From Chytridium lagenaria (Eukaryota > Chytridiomycota > Chytridiomycetes > Chytridiales > Chytridiaceae), in the NCBI GenBank assembly GCA_025449115.1, contig JAHLKC010000158.1:20663-84662 (forward strand): a stretch of DNA of 64,000 nt, given 5' to 3'. Shown here piece by piece: positions 29,779 to 41,700 of this stretch (the first letter of the stretch is position 1; each line of letters opens with the position of its first letter). The translations under genes were made by a program, and so were the position numbers. The notes below the pieces were generated by a model. It had not been told where the DNA came from and did no database searches. It was given only the letters and a program-made list of their open reading frames with translations.

Positions 29779-31578
29779 ATGCGAGGTGATCGCTTAAACA
29801 TTGTAGAGCCGCTGGACATTGTCCTCTTCAACGGGAACGATGTCATTGGAAACTTTATCTCCTCTGTGCAGGCAAAGTTTGTAGTGCCAGGGTTGAAGAA
29901 TCCGTTTGGGGCATTATGGACGCATGCAGGTGGGGAGTTTGTGTGATGATGTCCAGTTTGACGTTTGTGTGTTAATGGGGTGTATAGGTATGATTGTGGA
30001 CAAGACGGTGTTGCCGCTACCTTGTTTGGATGATGGGAAACTTTACATCTATGAGAGTGTGTTTAGTGGGCAAGTGCTCGGTTATGTTTGTGAGTACGCC
30101 GACTTCATCGTTACCACCTTTCATCGCCAACCTCCTACTTACTTTCTCACGATCGAATGCATTGCTTTACGTACGATCTCCTAAACGCTATAAACTAGAC
30201 TCAAAAGTTCTCCCCGTCGACCATGAAGTCCCACCGAACGGCTTTCACCTCGGCCCTCAACTCCGCAACTTCTACGATGTCGTCCAAGAACACCCCGTCG
30301 ACGTCGCCATATGCAAACTCGACCCACAAGAACGAAGACGTCTCATGTCTGATCCTCAACGCATTCAATCCATCCTTCTCGAATTCTACAGAAAATACGA
30401 AAAATGGGGGTACCCGCTTAACCCCCTCCCTCAATTTGCAGCCGCATCACCAGTATTATTCAACACATTAGTAGGAATGCGAAATGCGGTGGATGTTTTT
30501 AGTAAAAAGGATCGAAAGAGAGATGGCACGGAAAGCGGAGGTGGAGAACAGAAGGTGTTTTGTTCGGAGATGGTAGCTCTGGCTTGTAGGGATTTGGGGT
30601 TGAGGGATTTTGCGTTGGGGCAGATTACGCCTCCAGAGTTTACGCCGGTGGAGTTAAATGCGATGCCGTCGTTTAAGACTTGGTTTTATGTGAGAATTAG
30701 GGATGTGAGTTTTTTGGCGAGTCCGGATGGTAGGAATGTGAATCCAGTTACGTAAGTGAATTGATGTTCTTTTATAAAGTGACGTTTTGACATGCTGAAT
30801 TTATATCTTGGTTCGTTCGCTCATAATATTTTACCTATAGAGACGAGTTTTTTGCTGCTGCGTTCCCAGGGTTAAGAGTAGTTAGCAATTCACGATGGCA
30901 ACCCGTACAACCTGGCTCACTTCCTCCTGTTACAAGTGCCGTAAGTATTTTGTTGAACCTCTCTTCTTCCTTTCTTTTCTTACTTTTCCTTTGACACCAG
31001 CCTGGATACGATGAAAACTTTCAACCACTTTTCGTCTCCCGAGCTCGATTTGGGACTAGCGTTATTCTCGGCATGACGAATTCTCAGGGGATTGGGAAGT
31101 TTGCGTGGCATGGAAATAAGATTGCTGTCGAGTATACGCATGAGATGTTGACGGATTATAGCGGATTGGAATGGGTGCGTGCGAGACGGGGAGTGACGCC
31201 TAAGAATGCCGTGCAGGGAGGATGTGATGAGAAGGGAAATGTAAGATATTTTTCTTTACATTTTTTCTATTTGGTTCGCACGGTTTCGTTTACTATTTGT
31301 TTTGCTATCGCTCCATTCTTTCCTTCTTTTTTGTCTTGTTACTCATCAGTCTGCTCTTCGTCCAGCCTATTTTTGTCGCTCGTGTAAAAGTGATTGATGA
31401 TAGCAAACTCAAGATTGGTTTACGTAAACCTCCACGCTTACTTCCTGGAGGCGCATGCCCAGAGTATGGCGGCGCAAAAGTTCCCGCGTTTGGGAAAGAA
31501 TACCTCTTTAAAGAGGAGTATGAGGTGCTTGTGGAAGTGCAGCAGGAGCCAAAGGATAAAAAGTGCGTTGTGATGTGA
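29779..31578 (+). CDS. C92-type papain-like amidase fused to DM9 repeats
   Basis: Starts MRGDRLNIVEPLDIVLFNGN. The N-terminal 230 residues match the permuted papain-like (YaeF/YiiX, C92) fold: a GDIVLF-type lead strand, the catalytic His in LWTHAGMIV (split by an intron, 29930-29987) and the catalytic Cys in KVFCSEMVALACRDLG (about 30560). The C-terminal 170 residues carry DM9-like repeats: RWQPVQPGSLPPV, PLFVSRARFG, IGKFAWHGNKIAVEYTHEML, GGAKVPAFGKEYLFKEEYEVL. Introns of the GT-AG type follow about 30089, 30753, 30940 and 31240. No signal peptide is seen. DM9 proteins in animals bind carbohydrates, so a hydrolase targeted by a lectin-like module is plausible. No frame break was needed. Confidence 0.75.
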
Positions 31579-31846
31579 GGGAGGTCGTTTCACAGCTTTT
31601 TATGGCAGTTTTAGAGGTTTTATACTGGGTCTTCTATGATTTAATTTATTACACGCGTTACTTCGTTTAGCTTGGAATTTAATACACCTGCAACATTTCT
31701 TTTTTTCTAATTGTGAGGGAATTGGTAAAAAGCTTGGTTACGGTTCAGATTGCACGGATGGGAAGAAATCAACCGAGCACCTCATAAAATTGGACACCGT
31801 CACACCCCCCTATCTTTTCTGATTCGCTTCACAGCAGGAACGGACC

Positions 31847-33662
31847 ATGATATCCATCAAGACGCTCCTAGCGACAGCGGCGCTCGTCGCAACCGCCGTG
31901 CACGCTCTCGACAATGGCGTTGGATTGAAGCCAGCCATGGGATGGTCGTCCTGGAACCTTTACGCCTGCAAGATTGACGAAAACCGTGAGTCCCATACAT
32001 CAATTGACATGGTCGAGTTCTAAGCATGGCTGAATGACTCCTTTTTCCAGTCATTAAAAGGATGGCAGACGCCATGGTCTCCACAGGCCTCATCAATCAT
32101 GGCTACACCTACATCAACATCGATGACTGCTGGCAACACAGCTCTCGAGACGCCCTAGGTCGCATTGAAGCCGATCCCGTCACATTCCCAAGTGGTATTA
32201 AAGCGCTCGCCGATTATATTCATTCCAAGGGTTTGAAGTTTGGTATTTACTCATCAGCTGGTAGCAAGACTTGTGAGAAACTTCCGGGATCTCTGGGGTA
32301 TGAGGAGAACGATGCGGATAGTTATGCAGAGTGGGAGGTGGATTACGTCAAGATGGATAATTGTTTTACGGAGAATTTGGTGGATCGAGCGGGAACTATT
32401 AAGAGATATTCAGCCATGAGAGATGCCTTGAACTCGACGGGGAGGCCGATGGTGTTTAGGTTTGTGGAGCTTTGAAATGCGAGGCTCACACTAATTACTC
32501 TACCTATTAAAAAGTCTTTGTAATTGGGGATTCGCTAATTCTTGGGAGTACGCCGATGATCTTGGAAACTCATGGCGAACAAACTGGAGATATCTGGTAG
32601 GCTATTTTATTTACATCCTTCGATAAATGTTAATGCTTCCGTATTTCAGCGACTCATTCACGGGAAAATGGTGCTCCGCGATGGCGATTCTTGATATGGT
32701 AAGTTTAGCCCCCGTTTTAAATCTCTATCTGCCATCCCTTTTTGTAACAATCAATATTTAGACCACCGACATCACCAGCTACTCTCACCCTGGCGGTTTC
32801 AACGACCTCGACATGCTCGAAGTAGGAAACGCGGAATGACTCTCACTGAATATCGCACCCACTTCTCCGCCTGGTCGCCCTCAAATCCCCCTCATCCTCG
32901 GTAATGACTTGACCGCAATGACACCCGAAGTCCTTTCCATTCTTTCCAACGACGAAGTCATTGCCATCAACCAAGACGCGCTTGGAAAATCCGCGCATTT
33001 GATGACCAGGAAAGGGGGGATTGATACGTGGGTGGGTGAACTTGAGGGTGGGGAACGAGTTGTATTGGTGCTGAATAGGGGGGCGGAAGTGGCAGAGGTG
33101 GAAGTTGATTTGGAATTGCTAGGTGCGACGGAGGGACAGGAAGTGAAGTTTAGGGACTTATGGAAGAAAGAGGATGTGGGCGCTTTCAAGGGGAAGCTTG
33201 TGGTGAAGGAAGCTTTAGCTAAGCATGCTTCAGTTATGTATAGGGTAAGGATTTTACAAACATCATCTATTTTTCTTTCTGACACTTAATTTTTCCAATC
33301 ATCATGTCTGTTCTTTTTCTATGGTGTTGAAACAATCTAACCTACTCTAACATCCTCATCTGTTTGTTCCTTCAAATCTTGGTGTAAAAGGCTTCTAGCC
33401 CTACCCCCTTTCTCCCATCGCTCCCCCACCTCCCGGTACCTTTAAGATAACTGGCTGGTGGTGGCCCCTCGTCCAATTTGTTCGCTGGAAGGATACACTC
33501 ACTGAAGATGATATTGCATGGCTCATTGTCAAAGTTGGTGCCCCGTTCATCGTTGGTGTAGTCGCACTGGCCGCTTTCCAACTATTTATGATGGAGTCAC
33601 CAGAGGCTGCTGAAAAATCAAAGAAGGAGAGGGAAGCCGCGAAGAAGGCCAAGAAGGAGTAA
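31847..33662 (+). CDS. Alpha-galactosidase, GH27, probable membrane-anchored form
   Basis: Signal peptide MISIKTLLATAALVATAVHA, then the GH27 barrel: PAMGWSSWNLYACKIDE, TYINIDDCWQ, SKGLKFGIYSSAG, VDYVKMDNCF (nucleophile Asp), the EYADDLGNSWR region, HPGGFNDLDML, and PLILGNDLTAM. The beta-sandwich end includes TWVGELEGGERVVLVLNRG. Introns are at about 31987-32050, 32459-32520, 32597-32649 and 32699-32760. After VMYR a further intron (33245-33390) could join RASSPTP to a proline linker, a membrane helix (KVGAPFIVGVVALAAFQLF) and a Lys-rich tail KKAKKE ending at 33662. Without that splice the protein stops at 33289. It removes terminal alpha-galactose from glycans. The TM tail is less certain than the enzyme. 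Confidence 0.85.
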
Positions 33663-33842
33663 ATCGTGTGACTCGTTCTCTTTCCATTTGTTCGATCTTT
33701 GTCGCGTTTCTGCCAATACGGTCCTTCGTTTCTTTCACTACTTTCGTTTCTAAATCTTTTTTTTTTCTGATGCGATTGCCTAGTTTTCGCGTTCAATCCA
33801 AATGACCTCGTCTTTTCCAATAAAAAGCCTCTTTAATCACAT

Positions 33843-34772
33843 TTATTTTACCAAATACCTAAACGTCAAATTCATCCTCTCGCCCTTACCTTCTTTTCTT
33901 TCGGAACCCCATGTTTCCAAAAACTCTGCATCTTTCCGCCCATCACAAGCAACGACCCATGATCCAATGATATTTCACAACCTCCATCTTCAACGTGGAC
34001 AGTTTTAACGCATTTCATAACAGGTTGCCTTCAAGTCTGTCATTTTTCCAATCGTCCACTTTCATGGATTGAAGCGGCGTCATCACTTTTCCCGGTACGG
34101 TTTGCAGGTTTCACGATGAATCGACGCGCAACACCGAGACTAAGAGAGGCGATAACGGGTCCCCACCCAGCTCCTTTTCGTTATCCGAATGCAGACCCAT
34201 GTAATCCTCTCCGGTTCGGTAAAGGTTTGCGAGGCAAGAGTTGAATGTTGATGAGAGGGTTGATTCGAGGGATTGTTTTAGGGTGAGAAGAATGGGGGGG
34301 AAGGCGTGGACGATTTGAGGGGTGTTGGTGTAGGTGTAGGTGAGGTCGGGGGATGTTGCTAGCCATGCTGTCAGTCGGGGTTGGAGGATGGGTTTGCCGA
34401 ACATTTGGATGGGGGTTTGGAGGAACGGGATGGTGGAGCGAAGGGACGAGAGGAGGTTAGGTCGGGGAGTAGAAAGAGTCGAAGATGGAGGGGAAGAGGT
34501 GAGTGCTGCAGAGGAAAGGAGGGAGGGAAGGGAGGTGAGGAGTGGGTTCTTGTGGAGAAAATGAGGAAAATGGATCATAAAGCCGGTGTTTTTGGGAAGG
34601 ATGTAGAGGGCATAGGTAAGAGTGGAAGCTGGCATAATGGGAGGAGGTTGGTCTTGAAGGGGATATTGTCGATGTGAGCTCGTTTGTTGGGGAGCTCTTC
34701 ATCTTCAGCCGGTCGTTTCATTTGCATGCTTTTTAATGGGGTTGTCATAAGTTTCTGGACGTCACTCGTCAT
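33843..34772 (-). CDS. AlkB-family Fe(II)/2-oxoglutarate dioxygenase
   Basis: Minus-strand gene convergent with the alpha-galactosidase. It starts MTSDVQKLM with a basic N-terminus (NKRAHID). The AlkB core includes QMFGKPILQPRLTAW (nucleotide-recognition region), FNSCLANLYRTGEDYMGLHSDNEKEL with the metal-binding His and Asp, LSLGVARRFIVK, DHGSLLVMGGKMQSFWKHGVPK with the second metal His, and the 2-oxoglutarate-binding NLTFR at the C-terminus. The order and spacing resemble ALKBH2/3 DNA-RNA demethylases. It repairs N-alkylated bases by oxidative demethylation. Frame breaks are assumed near 34640, 34130 and 34020. The stop TAA is at 33843-33845. Confidence 0.82.
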
Positions 34773-35195
34773 TGACGCGTTATCGGTTGCATATCAATCT
34801 CTTAGCCACCTTCCACACTTTATCGCCACATCCTCAACCCGCACAAGTCCCTTGAACTCAACAGCCACTCCTCTAACTTGCCTCAAAGCACATGGGATTT
34901 TTATGGAGATTGATATACGTGTTTGTGAGGTTGAGGCTGTATATCAACTATGAACCGAAATAAAAGAATGTGTTGCACTTTAAAAACAGGGCTTTTATGG
35001 AAAGAGTAATTCTATGACGGCTACGACATGAGGACGACAAGAACTTCTCCGTTGATAACGTGGTTGGTCCGGCGATTGACGTTCTCGCACCGTCTGAAAT
35101 GCACCCGCTACATCACACTGCTCAAGGGCTATGAAGGCTTGGACTGATGATGGCGGGCTACCTTTCGAGAAGGTGATTATAAAAAGTCTTAAGGA
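34773..35195. other. Intergenic with a 2H-domain remnant
   Basis: Mostly noncoding. A plus-strand segment at about 35050-35140 reads GPAIDVLAPSEMHP, close to GPDIDVLAPSAPNP at the start of the RNA-repair gene, and then ITLLKGYEGLD in a shifted frame. No start codon or continuation was found, so it looks like a decayed fragment of a related N-terminal domain. Confidence 0.5.
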
Positions 35196-36341
35196 TCACG
35201 CCATTCCCGCAACCCTCCTCATATCCTCGGTATGTCTCCAAACCATCTCCCGATATTCCTCCGTATGCATCTTCAACTTATCCAACTTCATCCCCCGATG
35301 ATTCGCAAGACTCCAACCCCTCTAAACGTCTCATTGACCAACAAATACGTCATCGCATCGCCCGCGTCGTTTGCAGAGGTTAACAACGGCGCAAGCAGTT
35401 TCGCAGCGACGCGGAGGGCGGGATGGAGGTCTCGAAAGATGTTTGTGTTGACGACACCGGGGTGGGCGTGGATGAAGGAGACGGTAGGGTGGAGAAGGGA
35501 GAGGCTCTTAGCGAGTGTTAGTGGGAACATGAAAGAGAGAAGGAAGAAGGGTAGGTCAACCTCTGCTGCTAGATCCGAATAAAAGGTGGTAGCGTCGTGA
35601 CAGTTTTTCATGGAGAAGGTTTTTTTAAGGGCTAGATCGTTGAGGTCGGGTGGCATTTGACCGATACATGAGGATAGGACGTTGAGAACGCGAACGTCGG
35701 CGTTTGGGAGTTTCTGTTAAAAGTAAAACAAGAACGAGGAAAGGAGTAAAGTTAAACGTGAAAAAACAGCGGGGAGGGACTCACAGCGGTTTTTTCGAGA
35801 AGCGGCATAAGGGATGAGGTGAGTTCCATTCTACAAGGATACATTAGAACAACACCAACAATCGAAAGCAAAGCAGAAAAACAGTACAAAAGAAAACAGT
35901 TTCAGCAAGAGAAAGAATATAAGCATCCCCAACCCCCTACCTCCCATAATAATTCGTCGCCATCTTCTCATCCACCCCCTCCTCCGTCTCCACCCGTCCC
36001 TGCATCTTCATAATCCCCGCCGTCACCACCAAAAAATCCAATCTCCCCTCCCGTCCCCCAACCCGTTCCCCCAATTCCCTCGCCCTCCTCAACAACGACA
36101 CATCACCCACATCATAATCCACCTTCCCGGACCCCATCGCCTTGATGGTTTGAACAGCATGGACGCCAGAAGCTTCAGTGCGGCCTATGACGGTGACATG
36201 GGAGCCGAGGAGGTAGAGACGCCGGGCGATACCGAGACCTATGCCAGAGGTGCCGCCTACGACGAGGGAGCGGGTGGAGTGGAGGGATTTGGAGGTGATG
36301 TGGCGTTGCATGGTGGAGAGGGAGATGGAGGGAGTTGGCAT
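35196..36341 (-). CDS. Short-chain dehydrogenase/reductase (copy 1)
   Basis: Starts MPTPSISLSTMQRHITSK. The Rossmann motif is VVGGTSGIGLGIARRL, followed by DYDVGDVSLL and DFLVVTAGIMKMQGR, the usual cofactor-binding and NAG-like segments. Exon 1 ends at YYGR (about 35943). A tiny exon encodes MELTSSLMPLLEKTA, then LPNADVRVLNVLSSCIGQ carries the catalytic Ser region. The Tyr is in ATTFYSDLAAE, where the canonical Lys four residues later is not evident. HAHPGVVNTNIF follows and the end is HTEDMRRVAGMA. It is expected to oxidise or reduce a small alcohol or ketone with NAD(P). It is paralogous to the next gene, with the same exon layout. Confidence 0.8.
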
Positions 36342-36822
36342 GATGGCTGTGAGATTAAGGTGTTAGTAAAGAGGCCATACCCATATCACTAATCCCTGCT
36401 TTCAACCACCTCAGCTTCATCCGCGTCTATTCATTCAACATTAACGCTCACCTATTGTAAGACTTTAGAGAATGCGATGATGGTTCAACAACGGCCTTTA
36501 AGCTTAAATTGTCGACGGTGGATTTGATTTTCCACCACTGATCCGCTACCGGACCCAACCGCAAAGTCTTTGTCGAGTCATTCTTCTATCCCTAAACACG
36601 TATCCCCGAAACCATTCTAAAACAGACCGCAAAAACCGGCATACAGCCCGCGTTTATTTATACCGTCGCTATTACTTACAACTACAACGGCTCGCCAACT
36701 GAACAAAATTCGGCTGCATAATAAGCATTCTCGACACATGGTAAACATCTCCATTCTTCACAACATCCCAACCCACATATCATTTACAGCACTCCAAAAA
36801 ACCTCCCCGAAACCCCAACAAA
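36342..36822. other. Intergenic between tandem dehydrogenases
   Basis: 481 bases between the start of copy 1 and the end of copy 2. No supported gene. Confidence 0.45.
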
Positions 36823-38220
36823 TCACACCCCCAAAACCCGCTTCACAATCTCCTCCGTATGTTCCCAAACCCTCCTCCGATTCTCCTCACAATGCTCCCC
36901 CAACTTCTCCAACTTCATCCCCCGTTCATTCGCAAGGCTCCATCCACCTTTAAACGTGTCATGCACAAGAAGATACGTCATGGCGTCCCCGCGTCTTGCG
37001 GCGTCGACAAAAAGAGAGGACCGAGGAGTTTCAGCGGGAGACGGAGGGGAGGGGGAGGGATCGGAAGAGGTTTGTGTTGACGACACCGGGGTGGGCGTGG
37101 ATAAAGGTGACGGTAGGATGGAGGAGGGAGAAGCTCTGAAGCGGATGTGGAAATGAAATTAAGGAAAGAAAATGGTTGTGCTGAATAAGAAAACAAGGGG
37201 AAGAGTTCAAACCTCTGCGGCGAGATCCGAGTAAAAGGTGGTCGCGTCGTGACAGTTTTTGATGGAGAATGTGGTTTTGAGGTCTAGGTCGTTTACATCG
37301 GGTGGCATTTTACCGTGACATGATGAGAGGACGTTGAGGACACGAACGTCAGCGTTTGGGAGTTGCTTAAAAAGAAAACAATATCAATATATTATAAAGA
37401 AACGACGAGAAAAGTACTTACGGCTGTTTCTCGAGAAGCGGCATGAGGGCGGATATGAGCTCGAATCTGAAAATATGCAGATAATCAGCATCGTTATGAA
37501 AGGTAAAAAAAAAAAAAAAGAAAAAGAGAGAAAGATGCTTAAAAAAAGGGGTATACGCTCAACCCAACACAAATCATAACCAAAAGTAAACCACACATTC
37601 CACCCCCCCAAAAAAACGCCAAAAGTCATTGAAAAGGTAAACCACACATTTCACCCAAAAAAACCGCAGACCACTCACCTCCCATAATAATGCGTCGCCA
37701 TCTTCTCATCCAACCCTTCCACCGTCTCAACTCTTCCCTGCACCTTCATAATCCCAGCCGTCACCACAAGATAATCCAATCGATCCCACTCCAAAACTCT
37801 ACGTGCAAGGTCTTTCACATTGGCTAGGATCGAGATATCACAGACATCGTAATCTATCGATCCCATACTGTCTGGAACCCTCTGCCTCCATTCGCTTCAT
37901 TCGCTTCATTCACCCCACCGCCCCATTCGCACCGTTCGCTCCATTCGCTTCATTCGCACCGTCCGCTCCATTCGAACCATTCGCCCCCCGCTCCATCCAC
38001 ACCTCCCCCCTCCCCCCTCTCCCCCCTAACCCCCTCAACAACCCTCCCCCACTCTCCACCGACCTCCCCACAACCACAACCCGACACCCCGCCAACACCA
38101 ACCTCCTCGCAACCCCATACCCAATCCCAGACGTCCCCCCACCACAAGCGCACGGCGACCACAGAGTCGAGTGGATGCGACGTGTGATCGCATGGTGTCA
38201 AGTGGGATGGGTGTGGACAT
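36823..38220 (-). CDS. Short-chain dehydrogenase/reductase (copy 2)
   Basis: Tandem paralog of the gene at 35196-36341, same strand. It starts MSTPIPLDTMRSHVAS. The Rossmann Gly motif is present but spread over shifted frames near 38130. A low-complexity insertion rich in Gly-Ala-Asn (about 37880-37990) follows; copy 1 lacks it. Then come IDYDVCDISIL, DYLVVTAGIMKVQGR, LISALMPLLEK, LPNADVRVLNVLSSCHGK and ATTFYSDLAAE, again without the Lys of YxxxK. The C-terminal exon ends HTEEIVKRVLGV. Exon borders match copy 1. Frame breaks lie near 38130, 37900 and 37010. Confidence 0.75.
37880..37990 (-). repeat. Microsatellite-like coding insertion (Gly-Ala-Asn)
   Basis: Plus strand shows repeated 9-base words such as ATTCGCTTC, ATTCGCACC and TTCGCTCC. 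In the minus frame they give GANGSNGADGANEANGANGA. It is absent from the paralogous gene and separates two Rossmann-fold strands. Confidence 0.75.
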
Positions 38221-38742
38221 GGCTAGTGGCGTATGTACGTTATTCAAATGTAAGAAGCTGTAAGGTGGTACATACTGATTCAAACGGCGGTGAATTATTC
38301 AGAAATGGGTAAATAAAACATGGATAAAAAACAAACTCTTAAAAATATATCAGAAGGGAGGCGGAACTGTACAAAAACTAAACTCCATCAAGTCAACCGC
38401 TTGATTCCCATAACATGTACAGTCACACTTCGCTAAACTATCATGAAAAAGAGGCCCATCTTTATTACTCTAAACATAAAAAGTCTGCCCTAAAAAAAGC
38501 AAATGACAGATAAAGAACCAGAAAAGGGGGGATTAAAAATATAAAGGTCCAACAGCTTTCCATGCACGCGGGGGGAAGCGTAAACTAGAAAAGGAGGGTC
38601 CAACCCCCCAAGAAAAAAAAGAAAGAAAAAAAAAGGGAGGTACGTAAAATGGTAACTTCAGCGGATCAAAAAAAGACGATATGAGGTTCCGTCCACAGAA
38701 AACACGTAAAGAAAAAAAAAAGTAAAGGATGGCGAATGAGGT
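38221..38742. other. Intergenic, A-rich
   Basis: 522 bases with several poly-A tracts and no supported gene. Confidence 0.45.
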
Positions 38743-41700
38743 TCACCCCAAAACAGTCTTAACCCCCTTCAACTCATAATCAATAACAGTCGCAAACCCC
38801 CAACCCTCGTCCCCAACGTCGCCCCAATATCCACAACAAGTCTCCCCTCAATCCCCTCCACCAAAGCCCTCAACGCCTCCCGACTCACCTCCAACGCCAT
38901 CCTAATCCCCCTCGTCTCCACATTCGCACCAGCCGCAACAACAACAGGGTCATCAGAGAGGTCTTGGTCAATGTGCCAATGGCGTTGTTGTTGTACATGA
39001 CCGTGGAGGTGAGCCGGGTGAGCGTGTATGGCGCCCCGAGGGGGTTGGTGAGGGTGAGGACGGTGATGGCGAGTGCGGGGGTGACGGAGAGGTCGATGGA
39101 GAGGAGGCGGGCGGTGAGGACGAGGGGGTGGTGATGGCGGGGAGGGTGGAGGTGATGGAGAGGGCGGAGAAGGCGGGTTGGAGGGAGGTGTAGGGGGTGG
39201 AGGATGCGGAGCCAAAGATGCGCTGGGGTTGGTAAAACAAGGGTTAGCGTTGATGACGCAAAAAAAAAGATAAAAGTGACGATGAATGATAAGTATAAGA
39301 ATAGATAAAAACGGGAAATACAGAGCAATAAAGACGCAAAAAAAAAAAAACGAAAAAAAAGAGTAAAGGGATGACGGTGGATCGAAAAAAAAAAAAGGAA
39401 ACGCGCTGTACAGGTAAAACATAAAGATAAAGAGAATTTACGGTGCCAAAAGAATAAAAATGACCAATAAAATAAGAGCAGTTGAAACGGGAATAACAGC
39501 GTTATAAAGACGCGCCAAATAAAAAAAAAAAAACAACAAAAAAAAAACAAAAACAAAGGGATGACATTGTCTCTTAAAAGCCAAAAAAGGAGGGAAAAAA
39601 AGCAAAAAAAAACAGCGACGCACTAGCCAAAAAAAACCAGAAACGCAAAAAAAAAAAACAGGAAAAAAAAAAGCAAAACTCACCACCGCCTGATCCTTTG
39701 CCTGCAAAATTCGACAACATAACCCTCCCCGCCGCCACATTCCCCTCCCCAACCGGTTTAAACAAACTCCTCGCCCTAACCACATTCCGTCCTGGCACCA
39801 ACTTCATCAACGGAATAACCACACTCCCCACAACACTCCCCTCCGTTCCCCAACCCCAAGTCCAAGCGTCACATCCGCCCCCAAATCCATAGCCAACTGC
39901 GACGGATTCTCAATGACCGTATCAATCTCAAGTTCAATCCCATCCTCATCTCCACCCTTCACATTGACCTTTTCCACCGTGACAGCAGGGAGTCCTCGAA
40001 GCCCCGCAAACGTGATGGAATCGTGAGGGTGACGTTGGCAATGGTGACAAGTCCACCGGCGGTGTCGGCTTTCGCGAAACGCGTCCGACAACGTTGAACG
40101 TGTATTGATCGGTGGTGGTGAGGGCTTTGAGGAAAGATTGGAAGGCCGTGTTGTCATGGAGGTGAGTGGGACGTTGGTGAAGGAGGTTTGGAGGGTTTGG
40201 GCGGTTTGGTTGGCGACGGCGGGAGTGAAGGGGACGTTGATGCGACCAAAGGGGGTGGAGGTGGTGGGGTCGATGAAGGTGAGGTCTTGGGCGGCGTCTT
40301 TGATGTTGAGGGGAAGGTGAAGGGGGAGCGGAAGGTGGCGGAGATGGAGGGGGCGGAGGATTTGAGGGAGTAGCCGGTGGGGTCGAGGGGTCGAATTGGA
40401 CAGAGATGCTGGGGATCTGTTGGGGTGGAGATATATGTTTTGGAAAGGTGTTGTTAGGAGATGGAAAGTGGATGTGATGAGAGTATAGGAAAAGTCATGG
40501 TATAAAAAAGATGGGTGTATAGAAAAGTTGTAGAATAAAAAAGTGAGTTTGAGAGCGCGATTAAAATGATAAAACGAAAAGAGTATAGGAGATGAAAAGG
40601 GAATGAGGATAGGATATGAAAAGTGCATGTAATGAGTGCATAGGAAAAATGGAATGAAAAGACGAGTTTTAAGAGAACGATTAAAATATAATAGAAAAAG
40701 AGTATAGAAATAAAAGAGAATTCAATAAATAGGCCGCATGGGGCTACCTTGATACCAGAAACAAGCTGCTGAGCACCAGTAGGAGGCGAAAGTTTAACCT
40801 CCATAGGCAACCCACAAACCCATCTGACAACCACTTACAAGCACCCGCAGGCGGCACAACCGCATCTCCAACAACCGTCAAAGCGGTATCCTGTCCTCCA
40901 ACATAAAACGAAAAGACTTTTCCAAGAGTCTCCACATCCTCTGCCTTGATAGCCTTGAGATGCCCCGACAGAGGGAGAAGGTTGACACCAGGATAGAGGG
41001 TGACGTTTTTAGCAGAGAGGGTACCAATGTTGGAGGTGGAGACGTAGGAGGTGAAGGTGAGATCACCGAGTTGGATGGCGATGGGGGAGGGTTTGATGAG
41101 ACGGGTGGTTGTTTTGATAAAGATGCCTTTGATGAGGTCGGAATCGGGAAGGTCGAATTCAGTGATGGTCACAATTCCTTTAAACCGAGAGAATCCTAAT
41201 AATTTTTTGTGGGTTTGTTGTTAGTGCATGGTTAGGTGTGTGTGTGTGTGGATTGAAGTTATTTAATAATCTGTCCATCCTCGCTTTGCTCGGCCATCCT
41301 ACTAGGTGATCTATATATCCAATCCATCCTCGCTTTGCTCGGAATAAACTACTAACACCTCGCTTCGCTCGGTATGAAACTATCTATATATCCATCCTCG
41401 CTTCGCTCGGTATAAACTATGCTAATGCCTCGCTTCGCTCGGACTCAGACTCGCTTTGCTCGGAAACCCACCCACCCACCCCCCAACGCCTCGCTGGACT
41501 CGCTTCACTCGGCTGGCTTCGCTCGAGGGACTCACCATTAAGATTGACAACCTTGTTCAAATTCAAGTCCCTGACAGTGATTCCCAGAGCCTTGCCTCAG
41601 CCTTTCCCTTCAACCTCCAACTAAAAGCGCCACCTCTGACCAAGAATTTAGAAAAACTCTGCCATGGCATCGACACTGTCAACGACGACTCGAGCAGGGG

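Noticed and set aside
41279..41526. CRISPR-like array in the DUF3712 gene.
   Set aside because: Repeats are only 15 bases, spacers are irregular and short, and the host is eukaryotic.
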